DNA of 64,000 bases from Styela clava (lineage: Eukaryota; Chordata; Ascidiacea; Stolidobranchia; Styelidae): the NCBI RefSeq assembly GCF_964204865.1, contig NC_135258.1:6935001-6999000 (forward strand), read 5' to 3'. A program made the translations under genes and the position numbers. How positions within the stretch are numbered: the stretch's first letter is position 1; every line of letters begins with the position of its first letter. Under the pieces are notes generated by a model, which saw nothing but the letters and a program-made list of their open reading frames with translations, was not told where the DNA came from and did no database searches. Below, one piece after another: positions 57,347 to 64,000 of this stretch.

Positions 57347-60300
57347 TTATTTTGACATCTGGCATAATACACCATATGCTATTTGAAAACGATGCCAATT
57401 CTCCATTCCTGTGCTTCCACCCGTATCAGCATCAACAAAAAGTATGACATTACTGATAGACGATTCAAGGGAATTATCGTACTTTATTGGAAATGTTACT
57501 TTCCATTTTGAAAATACATCTTGTGGTGTAGTTTCGCCTGTCTGCAAAATGAATGATAAAACCCTTCAGCTGTAAGATTAATTTCAGACTTGTTTCGGGG
57601 TAAACCCGCTGTAAATACGGAAACTAAATTTTCCTCTTCACGAAGGAGGGCATTCAAATAATAATTGGGGCCATGCACATGGGGCTTGTTGAGACAGTTA
57701 CAGCAGTGCTCAAAATATTTATCTAATTTGACTAAATTTTCAATTTCGTTCGTTTTATCACCTGTGCGATTCAAGGATATTTTATAACTCGTTTTGAGAT
57801 AATTACTATAATAACTGTATTCGCAAAAAACTTGGATATACCATGGTATTGTCTCACTCTGAATCTATTGAAAATATTCTAAATAAATTGCGTTACAGAA
57901 GCAATGTTTAATATAATATTTTTTTATTATAGTCATCTCCATTAACACGTGACTTGGTGGTTAAATTTCATTTAGACAGACAGAATGAAAGTTATACTAA
58001 ACAAATTTCGGTTCCACTTCGGTATGCAATCTCAATCATAAAAACTTCTTCGGAACGTGGCACGTTTAATCTCATAAAGACATTCTAATAGCATTTAGTT
58101 CTTAATCTTAACTAGTCCGTCAAAATCGGGCCTAAACATTGTTTTGGGACATTTAGAAATGATGTCGATGTTATAAATAATGATACCCAGGTGGGTGTGG
58201 AGTATATAATGTTGAGCAATTTTTTCTATGGGGTGTACTAGGGTATTGTGTATTGAACTGCAGGTCCTTTCTCCTTGTTTACTTTCTATTCCGGATCCGT
58301 AAGTGGATGTTGCCACAAGGATGCGTGACTGAGATAGTATTATGAAGATAAATAAAAAAATAACACAATGTCTTACATCTTATTTCACCATCCGTATATC
58401 ATTCATTGTCGAGAATATTATTGAAATCATAAAATCTAAAACCCGTTTTCGTGAATTTTTGTTGTAGCTGATTTCGAGGGATATTATGACAACAGGCAAG
58501 AGAAGCACAGTCACCTCTTTTAGTTTATGACAGGGTTTCCTAAAAGGGAACCCCGGCTTCATTGGATGCCACTGATCGGTTATCTGGGAGCACGAACAAA
58601 CAGATGGAATTGCGAATATATAATAACAATGTATTTTTATAGAAGAGAAAAAGCGTGTTGAGAGTCTTTGGTAGTTTAAAAGCATTGGCATGGAACATAA
58701 GAATGAACTACATTCTTTCCCAGAGATATACTATAAAATGTAGCAATTTTCTCACTCTTGTTCTCGTGATAGCATTATCTTTCATTGCATTGTCGTGATC
58801 ATCCCGCTGCATAACAATCCTTGCTAACAAATAATTGACTGTTCTCCATTGGGTGTATATCTACTTGAACCACTGCCGACTACATCGGTAGGCTTGTATT
58901 GTTAATTGCAACAAAAGCGGGTATTTTGAAATAGTACTCTTTATTTTACGCGTATGTTTCAACTGTATTTCCATATATATGAGTCGCGACCCAAAGCTGG
59001 GTTCAACAAATACCTAAAAGTTATTGATTTTATTTCCTAGTAAATTTGGTGCTTCTGTAGTTTGTGCACCAAGATGGCGCACAACCTGAACATAGTATTG
59101 TAACAGGTTAGGGTTCAGGTTGTGCGCCATAATGGTGCACAGATTTGACGAAAACCACTAATACAAATATCAAGCCGTAAAAAAAATTGCTCAAGGCTGC
59201 AAACTCCACACCCATGTAGAAATGATGGGCAATGACCCCAAGATGAATAGTCACAAATAAAAAAAAAATTATGTCTCAAAACAAGGTTGGGCCCAAAAAG
59301 ACCCCTTATCTGCCGGACTATAACCCTGTCGTCGTTGAATTAGAATTAAGGTGATACTAAAATACCTGAGATCACAAACGCTGGGATCACATACCAAAAT
59401 GGCTCTCACATTTCTTAGTGACAAAAACAAAAAATCACACCGTTAAATTGACAGTCATTCCAATCCAAATGAATACATACAACCTTCCCTCCGGTAACCT
59501 TGCTCGTATAGCTTCCACGACTTCATCATATCCTTCTTTGTCTTTTATATTAGCAACAACCATATCGTTTTTCTTACAAAAAGCATCAGCTTCATCATAG
59601 ATCATCTTTTTAATAAAATTGATCTCAATCCAAAATATATCTCCATCATCGGTTATGTATGTTCCTTCATAAAACAAAAAATAGTTTAATTTTAAAGCGA
59701 TGCTTATATTCTGAAAATGGTTACAGATACCCAGACAATGAAACGTAAAAAGCGGCATTGGGGGATTCCGTTTCACAACATCCGGTATACAAAGCACCCC
59801 CTAATATGGAAACCTATGCAGAGCATTTAACCAGACACTGAACGTGGATAAATATAAAGATATAATTTGAAAAAGTAATCATAAACGAGACTTTTTGAAT
59901 TCGAATGGATGGGAATGTAAATTCTGTGCCATTGCTTATATATATATGAAAGCATCAAAATTTCTCTAAAAGCAATTAATTAGTCTGATCGCTCACCAAA
60001 TAAATGTTTAAAGCCACGTTTCCCAACCAATCCTCCATGGGGAGGAATTGTGTCGTTCTTGAGGGAGGAATTTTGCTTTATATTTACTGTGTGGTATATC
60101 TAATATTCTCTAGGTATTCGATATTTTGAGTTCCCAAATAAGCGAAGGGTGAATTAACGGAAAAGGTTGGGAATCACTGGTTTAAAGTATACTGGGTTCT
60201 GTAAATGTGAATATAACGTACTGAGTTTATACCAAATAACACCCATTATGACTGTTATGAAAGAAGAAACAAGTTTGAAACGATTAACGCTGAATGGAAA

Positions 60301-63300
60301 CTTTGAGTGTTGCCCACTCTAACCCTATCATGCAGTTTAGCACACTGATTAGGTTCTCAAGAATTATGCAATCTAAATTTTAAGACGTGGCACGAAAGAA
60401 AGACCATTATGTAACAAACGTTTGTTATATGATGCGACAAAACTACACGGTACTTACAGGTAATAACAGTGGTACCATAAATGAGATTCCCGATCTTTTT
60501 AATTGGATATTAGGGTACTCCCGAAGTATGTGAACCAAGATGGCGGACACCGGAACGTAGTATGTGTACTAGTGGAGGGTTAGGCCATAATTTCAGGTAC
60601 AAATACTACGAGAGTCACTTGGCTAATTGCCGAATTAGTAATAGAACTAAAACAAAGTAAATGGGAATAAAATTAAGGTCTAACCCTAACCTGGTACACA
60701 TACTACGTTCCGGTGTCCGCCATCTTGGTACACATACTCTGGAAGTACCGGTATTAAAACCTTGGGTGTCGATGTTCGATTTGATTCCCTGCGCACCTTC
60801 CCCCAGTAAAACTGTGTAATTAACTTTTTTTTTTCATTTTTGTATATGGTTGTTTTTACAGATTGAAAACAATAAAATTGACTTGAGTTGTTTTTGTATT
60901 AATTTCATACTATTCTGCTAACGGCAGACTTAATACACGATAAGCCAACTTGAAAAACATCAAATGTCTAAGTTAGTGTACCTTTGGCAAAAGAATTCAC
61001 AGCTGATTTCAAGCGATTTATATCAGTTTTCAATTCATCACCCTTTGTTTTCTCTTTACCTAATGCAGCGTGTGTCTTGTTCAGCTCTTGCTTGTTCAAA
61101 TGGTGACCTGAAATAAACAATTTCTAATGTTTATATCATAGTTGCAAACTCTAAAATTAAAAATATTACTAGAACAAAAGGGCAATAATCAAATATACGG
61201 ACATGGAGGCCAGAAGGGAGTAGTAGGGTAGGTAATAATTCACAGTAACAGCACGGTACGGTAGTCTTTTTGACTTCGTCTGACAAAGAAATCGCCACAA
61301 CAGCAATAAAAAACCAAAATCAATCTACAGGTGCATTTCATGTCCAATAATTGTCGTCTACTACCTTCTACATTTTTATTTAAGCTGGAGAACTAAAAGT
61401 CACTAAGTAATGTACCATCAGTTGCTTATCGGCTATTCAGGTACAATGATTGTGAAAAGTAGACAGGGTTGTGTGTTCGAGTTAGTTCGGTAAAGCTTCT
61501 TCTGTATGTGTTGTTAACCTTCAAATACGTAAATTAAAATAGAGCAATGAAAAGGATTAATTCATAATTAGCATCCTTTTAGTTGCAAATATCTGGTTAG
61601 TATTTTCTAATTTATATATGCAAATAGGTTCGGCGTATAATCGGTCGTATATCCCAAAAGGACTTGGTTTTTCACAAACACAGTATATACATGGACGAAG
61701 CGCAAACGAAAACCATATTTTTCAATACAAAATTGTCAAAACTTTTATAAGCATGAAGACAACTTAAGACCAATTACATTCATTACTATCTTTCACATTT
61801 AACACGGATGGTTCAGACCAGTTTCCACGTCACCAATTCGAATACGGACACATTTGGATCGTTTTGTAAATTGTTGTGAAAAATTGACCTTTTTTACTGC
61901 AACTAATGGGACAATCAAATGTAAATTCTCAGTGCTTAAAGGCTATTTCTTTTATTATTCCAAATTTTCTCCGAGCCCTTGTATATCGCATAAGAGAAAC
62001 TCTTTAATATGACTTTCAGTTCCATATGTTTGGCATTGCTCTTTCGTTTTAGAAAGTATCAGTTATAAAGTCAAGTAAACTTAGACTCACGAATAACTAA
62101 TCCCAATATCAATCCAAGGCCAACGAGAATTAGTGAAACTTTCAACACGGTTACTAGAGGAAGTTTTCTGCAGCTGTTGCTTAATCCTGCAGAATGAACA
62201 GAATCGTTATATGGACTATATGTAAAAAGAACAATTGTACAACATAACAAACACGGGGATGACTAAGATATTGATCTACAAGTCTTTTTTTCTTGTCTAC
62301 TTCCTACTTCGGATTCGTATGTGGGCGTTGCCGTAGGAATACTTGAACTAGATAGTATTAAATAAGGATAACTCGGAAAACATTATGTTATTCTTATTTA
62401 ATATTATTCAAATAATAAAGAGATTTATTTACAGTTGGATAAATAGTACGAAATCGCTATGAAAAATAAACAAAGCAATGTGAATAGATAACAACTGATT
62501 ACCTGCTTATATATAACTTAATTTCGACTGTCAACTGTCGATTTTAGGAGGCTGCGCAAATATTTTAGCGCAGTTGAGTAAGTAAATTTTATTTCCTGAA
62601 TTAAAAAGTCTTTAATTTGACTTTGTTCTGACATTTGATAGAAAATATTTCCAATCAAATGACACCAATACACAAAGTGTGGATCGTTTTGCTAAATTCT
62701 TGTTGTTGTTATTGTTGAAACAAGCGTTCATCTCTGAAGCTCATTTCAATTTTATTTTGAATGATATGGAACTTGAAATTTTAATCAAATTATTGCTAAC
62801 CATACGGATATTGCGCAGCATCGTGACATCACGTGTTTGTCATTATTCGACTGCTCAACTACGGCCTTACCGCACTGGTACCGATGCGGATCGCTTCGAC
62901 GATGTCACCTAATTTGCAATTTTGATTTGAAGTTTTTGAAAAATCAGATTGCGGGTTTCAGTATATGTCGCATAGGCTACTCGCACTGTTGTTAGTCATT
63001 GCGCCTTTGTCAACTTAGTGAGCATAGCTCTCTTGTTTTTCGACGCAAAGTTGACGTTTCGTTGTCCTGGTTACGTAAGCGATCCCACGCACAAGACTGT
63101 CAAACCAAATAATACGAGTTAAACCTGCATCAAAGTGTTTACACCTTGTTCTCCATTTTCATCGTGTATCTCGCCGTCTGATCTACGTCTCTGTGAAGGA
63201 TCTACAATGATAAATAATTCTTTATTACGTAAGTGAAAGGAATCGTTACATTACTGTTCAAATGGATACTTCATACCTGCTTTGTTTATATCTTCTGGTG

Positions 63301-63319
63301 CAGATTTTCCGTTGTCCAT
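57347..63319 (-). CDS. Type II membrane C-type lectin, copy 2, 6 exons
   Basis: The exons in transcription order are 63277-63319, 63145-63201, 62091-62186, 60982-61107, 59441-59664 and 57347-57541. Lengths and phases equal copy 1, giving 246 aa. Exons 1, 3 and 4 (N-terminus, transmembrane helix, stalk) are identical or nearly so to copy 1 (a Q to H change in the stalk and an L to S change in exon 2). The lectin exons differ heavily: the last exon keeps only about two thirds of residues. The outer disulfide cysteines (AFCKK, GVLCQ) and WIG core remain. The inner candidate acceptor of exon 5 is CG instead of AG here, so the outer acceptor ending ATGAAG is required. No stop or frameshift is seen, so this copy looks intact. 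Confidence 0.85.
58080..59350. other. Extra sequence in lectin copy 2, intron 5
   Basis: About 1.1-1.2 kb is absent at the equivalent place in copy 1. It contains a perfect-looking hairpin at 59066-59143 but no gene or transposon ends that could be recognised. It lies within the intron between the two lectin-domain exons. Confidence 0.5.
59066..59143. repeat. Short hairpin repeat
   Basis: The arms GTGCACCAAGATGGCGCACA and TGTGCGCCATAATGGTGCAC, extended by ACCTGAAC / GTTCAGGT, enclose a loop of about 20 nt. The AAGATGGCG core is also present in the foldback elements at 46141 and 60505. Confidence 0.75.
60505..60745. repeat. Foldback element, copy 2
   Basis: It has the same structure as 46141-46378. 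Arms CAAGATGGCGGACACCGGAA and TTCCGGTGTCCGCCATCTTG pair almost perfectly, better than in copy 1. It was present before the lectin duplication. Confidence 0.78.
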
Positions 63320-64000
63320 TCTCTAATCTCAGTAGTAAACATATCAGTCAAAACGACAATTTCGTAAAATAGACAAATTTCTAAAACCAATCAATCAATC
63401 ATTTATTTGTCATCACAAAAACAAGTTCAAATGGAAACGGATACAATGAATAAATGGGACCTAAGGAGGTCTTCAAGCAGCGATAAAGTATATGTTATTT
63501 GTACTAGATGTTGGAACAATGGCAAGATGTGAGACTTCAACCAATTCACCTAGAGGTCCTGAGCATTCCTATTTCTAAACAAGTATATTTTGTTCATCTA
63601 CTTATTTTTTCACAGTTCGAGCTTATAGCCTAAATTTCATTTTGTATGTTTTGTCTCTTATCAAGATTTTTATTTGAACATTTCCACTTTTTCAACTCTC
63701 GATGATAAAACCATGGCGGCAAATCATTCCAATTCAAAAACAAATTAGGGCTGATTTTCACTTCATCATTCTGTCAAATATTTAACTTATATCATGGAAA
63801 TCTCACTAGAGCCACAGTTCGACATACGAACATTAGGTGGTTATATATTCAACAAACGGCTGCATAAACCAGGTATAAATACCCCACTGTTCCATCTGCA
63901 CGGACTCTAACAAATACATAAGTTTGCATTTGCAGTCTGTTAAGAACAGAAAATAATAATAATTTAAAGCGAAAGTTATTTTATATTTTATAACATTTAT

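Larger units (their letters stand above)
56740..64000. repeat. Lectin gene duplication block, copy 2
   Basis: It is collinear with 43440-49800 and runs off the window end. It is near-identical from 59870 on and diverged before that. It includes extra sequence at about 58080-59350 that copy 1 lacks. Confidence 0.9.

Noticed and set aside
57496-57774. Minus-strand frame of 92 aa overlapping the last lectin exon
   Set aside because: It is the intron read into the acceptor (TTTTGCAG) in another frame; the splice model explains the coding part.
1-64000. CRISPR array, bacterial operon or integron-type structures
   Set aside because: The repeats are tRNA units, MITEs and segmental copies. The DNA is clearly eukaryotic with spliced genes, and no regular repeat-spacer array exists.

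Overview
The window is AT-rich eukaryotic nuclear DNA. It has GT-AG introns, pol III tRNA clusters, a spliceosomal U1 snRNA gene, SINEs and many hAT-type elements. The predicted proteins (an HPDL-type dioxygenase, a secreted lectin/sushi/WAP protein, tandem type II membrane C-type lectins and a CXC-domain nuclease-like protein) suggest an invertebrate, most probably an invertebrate deuterostome such as an ascidian. This is inference from gene content; no species can be named from the sequence alone.

Layout. 1-5.0 kb: a tandem array mixing tRNA-Trp(CCA) on + and tRNA-Cys(GCA) on -, with intact and decayed copies. 5.2-14 kb: nested transposable elements. A SINE is interrupted by a 3.1-kb hAT-type element that holds a broken FEN/PIN-like plus CXC reading frame. 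Then a hAT element is split by two further hAT elements that share one target site, followed by another hAT element. 14.7-25.0 kb (+): a seven-exon HPDL gene (409 aa) with all three predicted iron ligands; its introns carry hAT elements, SINEs and five identical tRNA-Cys genes. 25.6-29.8 kb: a repeat-rich block that recurs at 52.5-55.4 kb, with insertion differences including a clean empty site. 32.75-39.94 kb (+): a twelve-exon gene for a 552-aa secreted protein (signal peptide, C-type lectin domain, three sushi domains, WAP domain, two Cys-rich repeats), with a palindromic mariner remnant in intron 5. 43.4-49.8 kb and 56.7-64.0 kb (-): two tandem copies of a six-exon type II membrane C-type lectin gene (246 aa each). 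Between them lie a non-LTR reverse transcriptase remnant, a MITE, the second copy of the repeat block, and a U1 snRNA gene whose 3' Sm/stem-loop IV module is duplicated.

Functional reading. HPDL is a metabolic enzyme, linked in mammals to coenzyme Q head-group synthesis. The lectin/sushi/WAP protein and the paired membrane lectins look like recognition or innate immune molecules. In the lectin pair the stalk/TM half and its introns are almost identical, while the lectin domain has diverged strongly. All exon models come from reading frame, phase and splice-site consistency only, without transcript support.
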